Shown here one piece after another: positions 1-7,801 of a DNA stretch of 64,000 nt (the first letter of the stretch is position 1; each line of letters starts with the position of its first letter). A model generated the notes under the pieces. That model did not search any database. It had not been told where the DNA came from and worked only from the letters and a program-made list of their open reading frames with translations. Both the position numbers and the translations under genes were made by a program. This stretch comes from Haloactinopolyspora alba (GTDB lineage Bacteria; Actinomycetota; Actinomycetes; Jiangellales; Jiangellaceae), in assembly GCF_003014555.1 (NCBI RefSeq), contig NZ_PYGE01000002.1, forward strand, positions 372,001 to 436,000. Direction: 5' to 3'.

Positions 1-302
1 CCGGAGGTGACGACCTCGCGCACGGTGGCCGGGACACCGGACGCGGCGTTCGCGCGCTGCGGCACGTAGCCCAGGCGGGAGAAGTCGCGGAACGTGCGCA
101 ACGACCGGCCGAACAGGCTGATCTCGCCCGCGGCGGCGGGCACCAGGCCGACCGCGGCCCGGACCAGCGTGGACTTGCCCGATCCGTTGGCGCCGAGCAG
201 GCAGACGACCTCGCCCTCGTCGACGCGCAGGTCGACGTCGTGCAGGACGGTGCGCTCGTCGAGGTCGACGCGCAGCCGGCGGATGTCGACGACGGTGGTC
301 AT
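1..302 (-). CDS. Zinc/manganese-type ABC transporter ATP-binding protein (5' part only)
   Basis: This is the N-terminal 100 residues of an ABC ATPase read on the minus strand, starting ATG at 302 and cut by the window edge. The Walker A motif GANGSGKST lies near residues 38-46, and a Q-loop-like stretch (LGYVPQR) near residue 80. It follows the metal-binding lipoprotein gene by 28 bp in the same direction, so it should be the ZnuC-type cytoplasmic energy subunit of the same importer. The permease is expected beyond the left edge. Substrate is inferred from the neighbours: a His-rich solute-binding protein and a Zur-like regulator. Signature and Walker B motifs are outside the window. Confidence 0.88.
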   Translation of the reverse strand, partial: MTTVVDIRRLRVDLDERTVLHDVDLRVDEGEVVCLLGANGSGKSTLVRAAVGLVPAAAGEISLFGRSLRTFRDFSRLGYVPQRANAASGVPATVREVVTS

Positions 303-330
303 GACCGCGACCGTACTCGTGCCGCAGCCG

Positions 331-1347
331 TCACGCGCACTGGTTGGCCGTGCGCAGCGCCTCGAGGTTGGCGCGCATCAGCTCGAGGTAGTCCTGGTCG
401 GCGGTGTCGTCGGTGCGGCCCTCGATCGGGTCGAGGACGGCCGCCTCGACACCGAGATCGTCCGCGAGCGTCTCGGCGACGTCCGGGCTGACCAGCCGTT
501 CGTAGAAGATCGTCGTGACGCCCTCGGCCCGGACGACGTCGTGTACCTCGGCCAGCCGCTCCGGCGAGGGTTCGGCCTCGGGATCCAGGCCGCCGATGCC
601 GACCTGACGCAGGCCGTAGCGGTCGGCGAGGTAGCCGAACGCCTCGTGCGCGACGACGATCATGTCCTGCTTGCAGTCGGCGAGACCGGTGGTGAAGTCC
701 TGGTCCAGCGTGCGCAGCTGCTCGGTGAGCGCGTCGGCGTTGGACCGGTAGGTCTGCGCGTTGTCCGGGTCGGTCTCGGCGAGCTGGTCGGCGACGGACT
801 CGGTGATGGTCACCATGATCGTCGGGTCGAGCCAGATGTGCGGGTCGCCCTCCAGGTTCTCGTGGTCGTGCCCCTCGTGGCTCTCGCCTTCGTGGGTCTC
901 ACCCTCGTGTTCCGCGTGACTCTCGTCCTCGTGGGTCTCACCCTCGTGTTCCGCGTGACTCTCGTCCTCGTGCCCGCCGTCGCCGTGGTCGGCGAAGTCG
1001 ACCAGGGTGCCGACGTCGAGCGCCTCGTCCTGCGCGTTCTGCTCCACGGCGGCGTCGACCGACGGCTGGAAGCCGTGCAGGTAGACGACCAGGTCGGCGT
1101 CGGCGACCTGACCGACCTGCTGCCCGGTGAGCTCGAGATCGTGCGACTCCGCCCCTGGCTGGGTCAGGTTCTGGACGTCGACGTTCTCGCCGCCCACCCG
1201 CTCCGCCGCGAAGGCCAGCGGATAGAACGAGGCCACGACGGTGGGGCCGCCGCCGTCCGCCGCGTCGCTGGACGAACCGCAGGCGGTGAGGAGCAGGGCG
1301 GCACCGGCAACGGCCGCGACGGCAGTGCTCGTACGTCCGATGTTCAT
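331..1347 (-). CDS. Zinc ABC transporter substrate-binding lipoprotein (ZnuA family)
   Basis: This is a cluster A-I metal-binding lipoprotein of about 338 residues. The signal peptide ends in a lipobox (LLTAC), so the mature protein would be anchored outside the membrane. The family hallmark His-rich loop is expanded (HEDESHAEHEGET twice in tandem, then HEGESHEGHDHE), just before DPHIWLDP, a metal-site motif of ZnuA/TroA proteins. Later ligands are expected at VVAHEAFGYLADRYGL and in the C-terminal lobe. The start at 1347 is preferred because a promoter (TTGACA at 1384-1379, GAGAAT at 1360-1355 on the minus strand) would place the transcript start on or next to this ATG, giving a leaderless mRNA. 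In-frame ATGs at 1356 and 1362 are alternatives. It sits divergent from the zur-like gene. Confidence 0.92.
   Translation of the reverse strand: MNIGRTSTAVAAVAGAALLLTACGSSSDAADGGGPTVVASFYPLAFAAERVGGENVDVQNLTQPGAESHDLELTGQQVGQVADADLVVYLHGFQPSVDAAVEQNAQDEALDVGTLVDFADHGDGGHEDESHAEHEGETHEDESHAEHEGETHEGESHEGHDHENLEGDPHIWLDPTIMVTITESVADQLAETDPDNAQTYRSNADALTEQLRTLDQDFTTGLADCKQDMIVVAHEAFGYLADRYGLRQVGIGGLDPEAEPSPERLAEVHDVVRAEGVTTIFYERLVSPDVAETLADDLGVEAAVLDPIEGRTDDTADQDYLELMRANLEALRTANQCA
892..969 (-). repeat. Two exact 39-bp tandem copies in the His-rich loop
   Basis: Copies span 892-930 and 931-969 and are identical. Each encodes the 13 residues HEDESHAEHEGET (phase-shifted) of the metal-capturing loop of the zinc-binding lipoprotein. 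The repeat is in frame, so copy number changes would lengthen or shorten the loop without disrupting the protein. Confidence 0.9.
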
Positions 1348-1385
1348 GGGAGACATTCTCATCTGTATTGAGAGCCATTGTCAAA
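1345..1385 (-). promoter_or_regulatory. Promoter of the zinc-binding lipoprotein with two Zur-box-like sites
   Basis: On the minus strand TTGACA (1384-1379) and GAGAAT (1360-1355) are separated by 18 bp. Two 15-bp imperfect palindromes cover these elements: TGACAATGGCTCTCA (1383-1369) and TGAGAATGTCTCCCA (1361-1347). They match the Zur-type palindrome TGAAAATGATTTTCA at 11 and 10 of 15 positions. A Zur-like gene is divergent, so zinc repression is the obvious inference. Binding is not shown by sequence alone. Confidence 0.5.
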
Positions 1386-1452
1386 ACGGCGCTGGTGTCA
1401 ACAGCGTCGAGGTTGCCCACCGGGTTGCCCGTGGCGGCTACCATGAACAACA

Positions 1453-1468
1453 GAATCATCATCGATTC
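1453..1468. promoter_or_regulatory. Inverted repeat upstream of the zur-like gene, possible operator
   Basis: The 16-bp imperfect palindrome GAATCATCATCGATTC lies about 60 bp before the preferred GTG start of the Fur-family gene. It could be an autoregulatory or shared metal-regulator site. An ATG at 1443 in the same frame would make it coding if that start were used instead. Confidence 0.3.
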
Positions 1469-1526
1469 GCTCGTGACGGTGCTGTGTCGCCGGTGTGTCG
1501 GGCGAGCAGGGAGGCGGGCCAGCCCA

Positions 1527-1949
1527 GTGTCGGTCAGCGGACAGCCGGTCAAGGAGCAGCGCCGCACGCGTCAGCGGGCGGCCGTCGACGAGGTGCTCGA
1601 CGAGACCGCCGACTTCATCAGCGCCCAGGAGCTGCACGCCATCCTGCGCTCACGCGGCGCCGGAGTCGGCCTGGCTACCGTGTACCGCACCCTGCAGACC
1701 ATGGCCGACGACGGCCGTGTCGACGTGCTGCGTGCCGACGGCGGCGAGGCGGTCTACCGGCGGTGCCTGCGCGAGGAGCACCACCACCATCTGGTCTGCC
1801 GCTCGTGCGGCGCTGCCGTCGAGATCGCCGGTCCCACCGTGGAACGGTGGACGAAGTCGATGGCGGACAAGTACGGCTACGTCGACATCTCGCACACGCT
1901 GGAGATCTTCGGCACCTGCCCGCGCTGCGCGGCGCAGAGTTCCCCATGA
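1527..1949 (+). CDS. zur: Fur-family regulator, Zur-like
   Basis: This is a 140-residue Fur-family DNA-binding repressor, the usual length for the family. The winged helix is at residues 8-85 (ISAQELHAILRSRGAGVGLATVYRTLQ, with the typical GLATVYRTL recognition helix). The metal and dimer region follows, with HHHHLVCRSCG and a C-terminal CPRC giving the two CxxC pairs of the structural zinc site. Start: GTG 1527 gives family length and has GAGG 12 bp upstream; ATGs at 1368 or 1443 would add 28-53 unrelated residues. The divergent zinc-uptake operon with Zur-box-like sites points to zinc-dependent repression. The stop codon lies inside a long inverted repeat that probably terminates transcription. 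Confidence 0.88.
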   Translation: MSVSGQPVKEQRRTRQRAAVDEVLDETADFISAQELHAILRSRGAGVGLATVYRTLQTMADDGRVDVLRADGGEAVYRRCLREEHHHHLVCRSCGAAVEIAGPTVERWTKSMADKYGYVDISHTLEIFGTCPRCAAQSSP

Positions 1950-2000
1950 TCATCGGCACTTTCCCGTCACATGGGCGGGAAAGTGCCGATGATCATGGGG
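1942..2000. terminator. Perfect 25-bp inverted repeat between convergent genes
   Basis: Arms at 1942-1966 and 1976-2000 are exact reverse complements with a 9-base loop. They begin with the GATC-containing core CATGATCATCGGCA. The left arm contains the zur-like stop codon, and the opposing gene ends 11 bp after the right arm. There is no T tract. The position between convergent genes suggests a bidirectional terminator or an mRNA 3'-end stabiliser. A diverged relative lies at 53341-53397. Confidence 0.7.
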
Positions 2001-2010
2001 AGAGTGCCGG

Positions 2011-2424
2011 TCACGGCAGGCCGCCGGTCGCCTGAGCCAGCACCAGCCCGGCCATCACGAGGACCACCACCAGCCGGATCAGCCGCGGGCCCGGCTGCAG
2101 CCGCGGCCAGGCCAGCGTCAGCAGCCACGCGAGGAACAGCACCACCACGCCGAGCAACGCCGGGCCCACCGGCGGCGGCGCCAGCAGGCCGCCGAGCAGG
2201 ATCGCACCGGTGACGACGCCGAGCACCCACTTGGGCGCCGAGCTCAGCCGCACCAGGATCGGGTAGCTGACCTTCTCGAGCCGCGCCCGCGCGCCCGACC
2301 GGGGCGGCGGCGTGGCGGGTCCGGGCCGGCGCGGCCCGCCCGAACGCGGCGCCCGAGAACCCTGCCCCGGGGCCTGGGGCCGGCGGTTGGGAGTACGGCG
2401 GGGCTGGCGGCGGTTCTGCGGCAC
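2011..2424 (-). CDS. Small membrane protein with basic Pro/Arg-rich N terminus (DUF6703-like)
   Basis: This is a 137-residue protein of unknown function. The first 45 residues are rich in Arg, Pro and Gly with little predicted structure and should be cytoplasmic. Three hydrophobic segments follow around residues 63-80, 85-103 and 112-132, which are predicted membrane spans. GTG 2424 is chosen because AAAGGA lies 5 bp upstream on the minus strand; upstream Met codons are possible but lack a ribosome site. It resembles small actinobacterial membrane proteins listed as DUF6703, from memory only. It is convergent with the zur-like gene and divergent from the ABM-domain gene. Confidence 0.6.
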   Translation of the reverse strand: MPQNRRQPRRTPNRRPQAPGQGSRAPRSGGPRRPGPATPPPRSGARARLEKVSYPILVRLSSAPKWVLGVVTGAILLGGLLAPPPVGPALLGVVVLFLAWLLTLAWPRLQPGPRLIRLVVVLVMAGLVLAQATGGLP

Positions 2425-2548
2425 GGTTGTCCTTTGTTGGGCGTGCGGGCGACGGAGGTCACTCGGCATCGTACGGTGGTGCGGCACCGTCGTGCTGCAC
2501 GGCTCGGCGTCCGGGTTCGAGCCCAGCACCGCACCGAAGGGAACACCC

Positions 2549-3043
2549 ATGCTCGTCGTCACGCGGTACCGGGTCCCGCCCGATGACGCGACGTCGTTTC
2601 GCGACCAGGCCCACGACGCGCTCGTCGTGCTGTCCCAGCAGCCGGGCTGGCTCGGCGGTCAGGTGGGGCGCGCCACCGACGATCCGGAGGCCTGGGTGAT
2701 CAGTACCGTCTGGCGCGACGTCGGCTCCTATCGCCGTGCGCTGTCGGCCTACGACGTCAAGGTCGGCGCCGTTCCGCTGCTGTCGCGGGCCATCGACGAG
2801 CCGACCGCGTACGAGGTGCTGGCCGCGGTGCCGGCCGGCGGACCGGGCACGTCCGGCGACGCGGCGCCCGCGGGTGTGTCCGGCAGCGCCCGCGCCAGCG
2901 ACGCCGACGAGGTCGGGCTCGGCTCCGCCGCGGCGCCGACGGTGCGCACCGACACCGATGCGCCGGAGCCCGGCCGGCAGTCCGGCCGGCCCGGCGGTTC
3001 CGGCACGGACGGTTCCGGCGCCGACGGGGACCGCTCGACGTGA
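2549..3043 (+). CDS. Antibiotic biosynthesis monooxygenase (ABM) fold protein with disordered tail
   Basis: Residues 1-95 look like a dimeric ferredoxin-like ABM/heme-degrading fold (MLVVTRYRVPP start, then QQPGWLGGQVGRATDDPEAWVISTVWRDVGSYRRAL). Residues 95-164 are Gly/Ser/Pro/Asp-rich and probably disordered. GAAGGGA sits about 6 bp before ATG 2549, deciding this start over upstream open sequence. The gene overlaps the following YibE/F gene by 4 bp (GTGA), implying translational coupling. The domain family covers quinol monooxygenases and heme oxygenases; nothing here fixes the substrate. Confidence 0.68.
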   Translation: MLVVTRYRVPPDDATSFRDQAHDALVVLSQQPGWLGGQVGRATDDPEAWVISTVWRDVGSYRRALSAYDVKVGAVPLLSRAIDEPTAYEVLAAVPAGGPGTSGDAAPAGVSGSARASDADEVGLGSAAAPTVRTDTDAPEPGRQSGRPGGSGTDGSGADGDRST

Positions 3044-4311
3044 CCGGCGCACACCTGCACGGCAGTGCGCAGCACGACGATCCACCACCGGCGAGCCCGC
3101 ACGTGCGGCACCTGGTCGTGGCCGTCCTGGTCCCGCTGATCCTGGCCACCGTCGCCGGCCTGATCATGCTGTGGCCCTCCGGCGAGCAGCCCAGTGTCGA
3201 CGCGGGCGTGCGCACCGACGCGACCATCCTGTCGATCGAACCGTGTCCCGACGCCGCGACGGCGCCTCAGGCGGGACACGACCACGGCGGTCAGGGGCAG
3301 CAGGGGAGCCAGCAGTGCTACGAGGCCGGGGTCCGGGTCGACTCCGGACCGGACGAGGGCGTGGAGACGACCGTGCCGTTGCCGTTCGGCGCCGGCGCTC
3401 CGGAGTTCTCCGTGGGCGACGAGGTGGTGCTCGGAGCGCTGCCGGACGCACCGCTGGACAGCCGGTACGAGGTGCTGGACTTCCAGCGCAGCGGGTCGCT
3501 GATCTGGCTCGGAGCGCTGTTCGCGGTCGCCGTGGTGGTGCTGTCCGGTTGGAAGGGCCTGGCGGCGCTGGGCGGGCTGCTGGTGTCGCTCGGGGTGCTG
3601 GTCGTGTTCGTGCTGCCCGCGCTGCTGACCGGGGGTGATCCGTTACCCGTCGCCGTCGTGGGCGCGTCGGTGATCATGATCGTGACGCTGTACCTGGCGC
3701 ACGGGGTGTCGGTGCGCACCTCGATCGCGCTCATCGGCACTCTGGTCAGCCTGACGCTCACCGGGGTCCTGGGCACGCTGTTCACGTCGCTGGCGCACTT
3801 CACCGGCCTGGTCGATCATGCGGCGAGCTACCTCGGCACCGTCGACACCGATATCGACCTGCGCGGGCTGCTGCTCGCCGGCCTGGTCATCGGTGCTCTC
3901 GGCGTGCTGGACGACGTGACGATGACGCAGAGCGCCGCCGTGTGGGAGCTCGCCGCCGCCGACCCTGCCGCGTCGCGGAGGTCGCTGTTCGGTGCCGGGC
4001 TGCGCATCGGGCGCGAGCACGTCGCGGCGACGGTGAACACGCTGGTGCTGGCCTACGTGGGCGCGTCGCTCCCGCTGTTGATGATGTTCAGCGTCGCCGG
4101 GCAGGGGGTCACGGACGCGATCACCACCGAGGCGGTCGCCCAGGAGATCGTCCGGGCCCTCGTCGGAGGCCTGGGCATCATCGCCGCCGTGCCCGTGACC
4201 ACCGGACTGGCCGTCGTCGCCGTCCGCAGCAAGGGACATCGTCCGGCGGGCCGGCGCGCCGGACGCCAGGCGCAGCCGTCGGCGGCGCGTACCCCGGCGG
4301 CGGCCGACTGA
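3040..4311 (+). CDS. YibE/F family multispanning membrane protein
   Basis: This is a 423-residue integral membrane protein of the YibE/F family, whose function is not established. One N-terminal span (about residues 24-46) is followed by an extracytoplasmic region of about 110 residues containing GHDHGGQGQQG. Six to seven further hydrophobic segments follow from residue 150 to 400. The family-typical region is LAGLVIGALGVLDDVTMTQS at about residues 280-299, followed by GREHVAATVNTLVLAYVG. The GTG start overlaps the ABM-domain gene stop. The C terminus is basic and cytoplasmic. The pairing with an ABM protein may be functional but no pathway is apparent. Confidence 0.85.
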   Translation: MTGAHLHGSAQHDDPPPASPHVRHLVVAVLVPLILATVAGLIMLWPSGEQPSVDAGVRTDATILSIEPCPDAATAPQAGHDHGGQGQQGSQQCYEAGVRVDSGPDEGVETTVPLPFGAGAPEFSVGDEVVLGALPDAPLDSRYEVLDFQRSGSLIWLGALFAVAVVVLSGWKGLAALGGLLVSLGVLVVFVLPALLTGGDPLPVAVVGASVIMIVTLYLAHGVSVRTSIALIGTLVSLTLTGVLGTLFTSLAHFTGLVDHAASYLGTVDTDIDLRGLLLAGLVIGALGVLDDVTMTQSAAVWELAAADPAASRRSLFGAGLRIGREHVAATVNTLVLAYVGASLPLLMMFSVAGQGVTDAITTEAVAQEIVRALVGGLGIIAAVPVTTGLAVVAVRSKGHRPAGRRAGRQAQPSAARTPAAAD

Positions 4312-4375
4312 CGCGACCCGGAGCACCCTGGGTGGACGGGAAGGCTCCGGCCCGGCGGCGTGCTCGTCTACTCTC

Positions 4376-4391
4376 GATACCGGCCGGTATC
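4376..4391. promoter_or_regulatory. Perfect 16-bp palindrome upstream of glyS
   Basis: GATACCGGCCGGTATC is an exact palindrome 60 bp before the glyS start, in a 139-bp gap. It is a candidate operator or short hairpin. No T-box features (specifier stem, conserved antiterminator bulge) were recognised. Confidence 0.4.
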
Positions 4392-4450
4392 TCCTGGTAG
4401 TGGTGGGGCCGGTCCGCAAGCCGTCAACGTCCGACATGGAGTGAGTGCTC

Positions 4451-5836
4451 GTGCCCGCACCCGTCGACGCCATCGTCTCGCTGGCCAAACGGCGCGGCTT
4501 CGCCTACCCGTCCGGGGAGATCTACGGGGCGACGCCGTCCGCGTGGGACTACGGACCGCTGGGGGTGGAGCTGAAGGAGAACATCCGGCGGCAGTGGTGG
4601 CGGTCCATGGTGCAGCAGCGTGACGACGTGGTCGGCCTCGACTCCGCGGTCATCCTGCCGCCCGACGTGTGGGCGGCGTCGGGTCATGTGGACGAGTTCG
4701 TCGACCCGCTGACCGAGTGCCGGGCGTGCCGGCACCGGTTCCGGACGGACCAGATCGACGACGGTCCCGGCCCGTACGACCCGGCCCGGCTGGCGCTGGT
4801 CCCGTGCCCGGACTGCGGCGCGAAGGACGCCTGGACCGAGCCGCGGCTGTACAGCGGTCTGCTGGCGACACGGGTCGGCACCGGCGAGTCCGGCTCCGGC
4901 GCCGGGGACGGGACGCACTATCTGCGTCCCGAGACCTCGCAGGGCATCTTCGCGAACGTCTCGAACGTCATGAACTCCGCTCGGCGGCGGCCGCCGTTCG
5001 GCATCGCCCAGGTCGGCAAGGCGTTCCGCAACGAGATCGCTCCGGGCGACTTCGTCTTCCGTACCCGGGAGTTCGAGCAGATGGAGATGGCGTTCTTCAT
5101 CGAGCCCGGCTCGGAGGAGTCCTGGCACGAGTACTGGCTGCAGGCGCGGTGGGACTGGTACGTCGACCTGGGGATCCCCGTGGCCGACCTGCGCCTGTAC
5201 GAGCACCCGCAGGAGTCGCTGGCGCACTACTCCACCCGCACCGTCGACATCGAGTACCGCTTCGGCCTCGGCGGCGATCCGGACGGGTTCGCCGAGCTCG
5301 AGGGTGTGGCCAACCGCGGCGATCTCGACCTGAGCCGGCACGCGAAACGCTCCGGGCAGGATCTGAGCTTCTTCGACCAGGAGAAGGGCGAACGGTGGGT
5401 GCCGTACGTCATCGAGCCGGCCGCCGGTCTGTCCCGTTCGGTGCTGGCCTTCCTGCTCGACGCGTACGACGTCGACGAAGCGCCGAACGCGCGCGGAGGC
5501 ACCGACGCGCGCACGGTGCTGCGCCTGGACCCGCGTCTGGCGCCGGTGAAGGTCGCGGTGCTGCCGTTGTCGCGCAACGCCGAGCTGTCCCCGCGCGCGA
5601 GGGAGCTGTGCCGGCAGTTGCGCGAGCGCTGGAACGTCGAGTTCGACGACTCCGGCGCCATCGGCCGCCGGTACCGCCGCCAGGACGAGATCGGCACGCC
5701 GTACTGCGTCACCGTTGACTTCGCCTCGCTCGACGACGGTGAGGTCACGGTCCGCGAACGCGACACCATGGGCCAAGAACGGGTCGGTCTGGACAACGTC
5801 GAGCGGTACCTCGCCGAGCGCCTTCCCACCTGCTGA
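4451..5836 (+). CDS. glyS: Glycyl-tRNA synthetase (alpha2 type)
   Basis: This class II aminoacyl-tRNA synthetase charges tRNA-Gly with glycine in the cytoplasm. The 461 residues match the bacterial homodimeric form. Visible elements are the N-terminal [18 protein letters not shown], a zinc-ribbon-like insertion (CRACRHRF ... CPDCGAK), the RPETSQGIF motif, motif 2 ([22 protein letters not shown]) and motif 3 ([15 protein letters not shown]). A C-terminal anticodon-binding domain starts near residue 360 ([12 protein letters not shown]). GTG 4451 is preferred with GGAG 9 bp upstream; GTG 4445 is too close. It is convergent with the ABC permease, only 21 bp apart. Confidence 0.97.
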   Translation: MPAPVDAIVSLAKRRGFAYPSGEIYGATPSAWDYGPLGVELKENIRRQWWRSMVQQRDDVVGLDSAVILPPDVWAASGHVDEFVDPLTECRACRHRFRTDQIDDGPGPYDPARLALVPCPDCGAKDAWTEPRLYSGLLATRVGTGESGSGAGDGTHYLRPETSQGIFANVSNVMNSARRRPPFGIAQVGKAFRNEIAPGDFVFRTREFEQMEMAFFIEPGSEESWHEYWLQARWDWYVDLGIPVADLRLYEHPQESLAHYSTRTVDIEYRFGLGGDPDGFAELEGVANRGDLDLSRHAKRSGQDLSFFDQEKGERWVPYVIEPAAGLSRSVLAFLLDAYDVDEAPNARGGTDARTVLRLDPRLAPVKVAVLPLSRNAELSPRARELCRQLRERWNVEFDDSGAIGRRYRRQDEIGTPYCVTVDFASLDDGEVTVRERDTMGQERVGLDNVERYLAERLPTC

Positions 5837-5857
5837 GGCGGCCGGCAGGGAAGGGTG

Positions 5858-6700
5858 TCAGCGGAGGTCGCGGCGGGCGAACACAGCAGTCCCGATGACG
5901 ACGGCGGGCACGATGACGGCCAGGGGCAGCAGCGTCGACGCGGGCGTCCAGCCGTCGGTCAGTGGTGACGGCTCCAGGAACCAGTGCCACGGCGACGTCC
6001 ACCGCAGATCGTCGAAGAAGTCGACGAACGCCGACAGCGCGAACACGACGTAGGTCGCGGCGGCCAGTCCCGCTCCGACCGCGATGGCGGCGCCCTTGCT
6101 CCCGGTGGCCGCGCCGACCGCGAAGGTCAGGCTCGCGAACAGCAGCGCCAGCAGGAACGTGGCCACGCCGACGGCGGCGAACACGTTCAGGCCCAGCGGA
6201 TCCAGCTCGAACGGCCCGCGCAGTGCGGCCAGCACGCCGGTACCCACGAGGGTCAGCACGGCCAGCAGGACGGCCACTCCGGCGAAGCGCTCGAGAGCCA
6301 CGCGCGTCCGGCTCACCGGGTTGGCCAGCAGCGGCTCGAGAGTGCCCTCGCGCTCCGCGCCCGCGACCGTCCAGGCGGCGACCATGATGCCGAACACGAG
6401 CAGCAGGATCGGGAAGATGTTGGAGTAGAACTGGCTGTTCAGGTAGCCATCCGGGGTGACGAGGCCGCTGCTGGCCCCGAGCATCTCGCTCACGCCCTCC
6501 GGCATCTGTTCCATCATCTCGTCGAACCCGCTGCCGAACTCCTTGACGGTCGGGTAGCTGCCGCCGGTGATGGCGGCGAGAGCGCCGACCGCGATCGACC
6601 ACCACAGCAGGCTGCGGACGCGTTCGCGCAGCATCTGGCGCAGCACTCCGCCCGGCGCGGCCGGGGCCCTCCGCGCGGTCGTGGTCGCAGTCGTCGTCAT
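5858..6700 (-). CDS. ABC-2-type transporter permease
   Basis: This is a 280-residue membrane subunit with about six hydrophobic spans and a large external loop (residues 50-100, FDEMMEQMPEGVSEMLG). The pattern AGAEREGTLEPLLANPVSRTRVALERF between spans 2 and 3 is typical of ABC-2 export permeases. ATG 6700 overlaps the stop of the ATPase gene by 4 bp (ATGA), so the pair is co-transcribed and translationally coupled. It likely exports a drug, lipid or peptide; there is no evidence for a specific substrate. Confidence 0.88.
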   Translation of the reverse strand: MTTTATTTARRAPAAPGGVLRQMLRERVRSLLWWSIAVGALAAITGGSYPTVKEFGSGFDEMMEQMPEGVSEMLGASSGLVTPDGYLNSQFYSNIFPILLLVFGIMVAAWTVAGAEREGTLEPLLANPVSRTRVALERFAGVAVLLAVLTLVGTGVLAALRGPFELDPLGLNVFAAVGVATFLLALLFASLTFAVGAATGSKGAAIAVGAGLAAATYVVFALSAFVDFFDDLRWTSPWHWFLEPSPLTDGWTPASTLLPLAVIVPAVVIGTAVFARRDLR

Positions 6701-7617
6701 CGGGCACCCCCGTCCGCCTGGTAGTAGTCGAAGAAGATGTCCTCCAGATCCTCGTCGTGGCTGACGATGCGGTCCACGCCGCGGTCGGCGACCCGCCGCA
6801 GCAGTGGCGCCACACTGCCGTCCACGACGACGTGCACCGTGTGCCCGTCCACCTCCGCCGAGGCGACGCCGTCGACACCGTCCAGCAGGTCCGGAGCCAC
6901 GTCGTCGGAGAAGCGCAGCTCGAGGCGCTGCCGGGCCTCCTCGCGCAGGCTGGCGATGGTGTCCTCGCGCACCAGCACGCCCTCGCGCAGGATGCCGACG
7001 CGGTCGGCGATGTCCTCGACCTCCGGCAGCAGGTGCGACGAGAACAGCACGGCGCAGCCGTCGGCACGGCGCTCGCGTACCAGGTTCAGGACCTCGCGCT
7101 GCAGGAGCGGGTCGAGTCCGACCGTCGGCTCGTCGAGCACGAGCACGTCGGGCCTGTGCATGAACGCCTGGACGATCGCGACCTTCTTCCGGTTGCCCGT
7201 GGACAGTTCGCCGATCTTGCGGTCGGTGTCCAGCGAGAGCCGGCGGCACAGGGCGTCGACGGCGTCCGGGTCGACGCCGCCACGCAGGTCGGCGTACCAG
7301 TTCAGCAGGTGCTGTGCCCGGAGCCCTCGGTCGAGCACGACGTCACCGCCGACGTAGCCGACGCGGCTGCGTAGCCGCAGGTCGCGTGCGGTGCCGCCGA
7401 GCAGGCCCGCCGTGCCGCTGGTCGCGTTGACGAACCCCATCAGCGCGCGGATGGTGGTGGACTTGCCGGCGCCGTTCGGCCCGAGCAGGCCGTAGATCTC
7501 GCCGGAGCCGACGGTGAGGTCGAGCGTGTCGACCGCGGTGAGCGGGCCGAACCGTTTCGTGAGTCTGCGGATGTCGATGGGCGGCGTGCCGTCATCGACC
7601 GGTCGTGTCGTTGTCAC
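6697..7617 (-). CDS. ABC transporter ATP-binding protein (ABC-2 export type)
   Basis: This is the 306-residue cytoplasmic ATPase partner of the permease encoded just downstream. Walker A is GPNGAGKST near residue 45, and the signature is a variant ELSTGNRKKVAIVQAF in place of the canonical LSGGQ. Walker B is VLVLDEPTVGLDP, with the H-loop in FSSHLLPEVEDIADRVGIL. The C-terminal part resembles the regulatory extension of DrrA/CcmA-like proteins. The start is GTG 7617 with GGAG 6 bp upstream. It is divergent from dusB, with a repeat element in the gap. Confidence 0.93.
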   Translation of the reverse strand: MTTTRPVDDGTPPIDIRRLTKRFGPLTAVDTLDLTVGSGEIYGLLGPNGAGKSTTIRALMGFVNATSGTAGLLGGTARDLRLRSRVGYVGGDVVLDRGLRAQHLLNWYADLRGGVDPDAVDALCRRLSLDTDRKIGELSTGNRKKVAIVQAFMHRPDVLVLDEPTVGLDPLLQREVLNLVRERRADGCAVLFSSHLLPEVEDIADRVGILREGVLVREDTIASLREEARQRLELRFSDDVAPDLLDGVDGVASAEVDGHTVHVVVDGSVAPLLRRVADRGVDRIVSHDEDLEDIFFDYYQADGGAR

Positions 7618-7656
7618 GCGGATCTCCTACCCGATCAGCGTCCGGTCACCACCCTC

Positions 7657-7735
7657 TCACGTTGATCTTGTCAATCTGGTGGTGACGCGTCCAGTTTGTC
7701 CGAAACTCAGCACAAGAACTCCACGATCAACGTGA
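7657..7735. repeat. Intergenic inverted-repeat element, copy 1
   Basis: Outer arms 7657-7667 and 7725-7735 are exact complements (TCACGTTGATC). A small inner hairpin (AGTTT/AAACT) lies at 7693-7707. The right part 7698-7732 is identical at 32 of 35 bases to 36239-36273 in another intergenic gap 28.5 kb away. It lies between the divergent ABC operon and dusB, so it may overlap their promoters. Confidence 0.75.
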
Positions 7736-7801
7736 CGAGGTGCGTGGCTGGGTCTCGCCGCCGCGCGGCGCGCGGAGTGCGTGGGTGACAATGGCAGGGC
7801 G

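Noticed and set aside
4312-4450. T-box riboswitch before glyS
   Set aside because: No specifier stem or conserved T-box sequence was found in the 139-bp gap; only a 16-bp palindrome.
7657-7735. Insertion-sequence remnant
   Set aside because: No transposase fragment or target-site duplication was found around either copy; it is treated as a small intergenic element.
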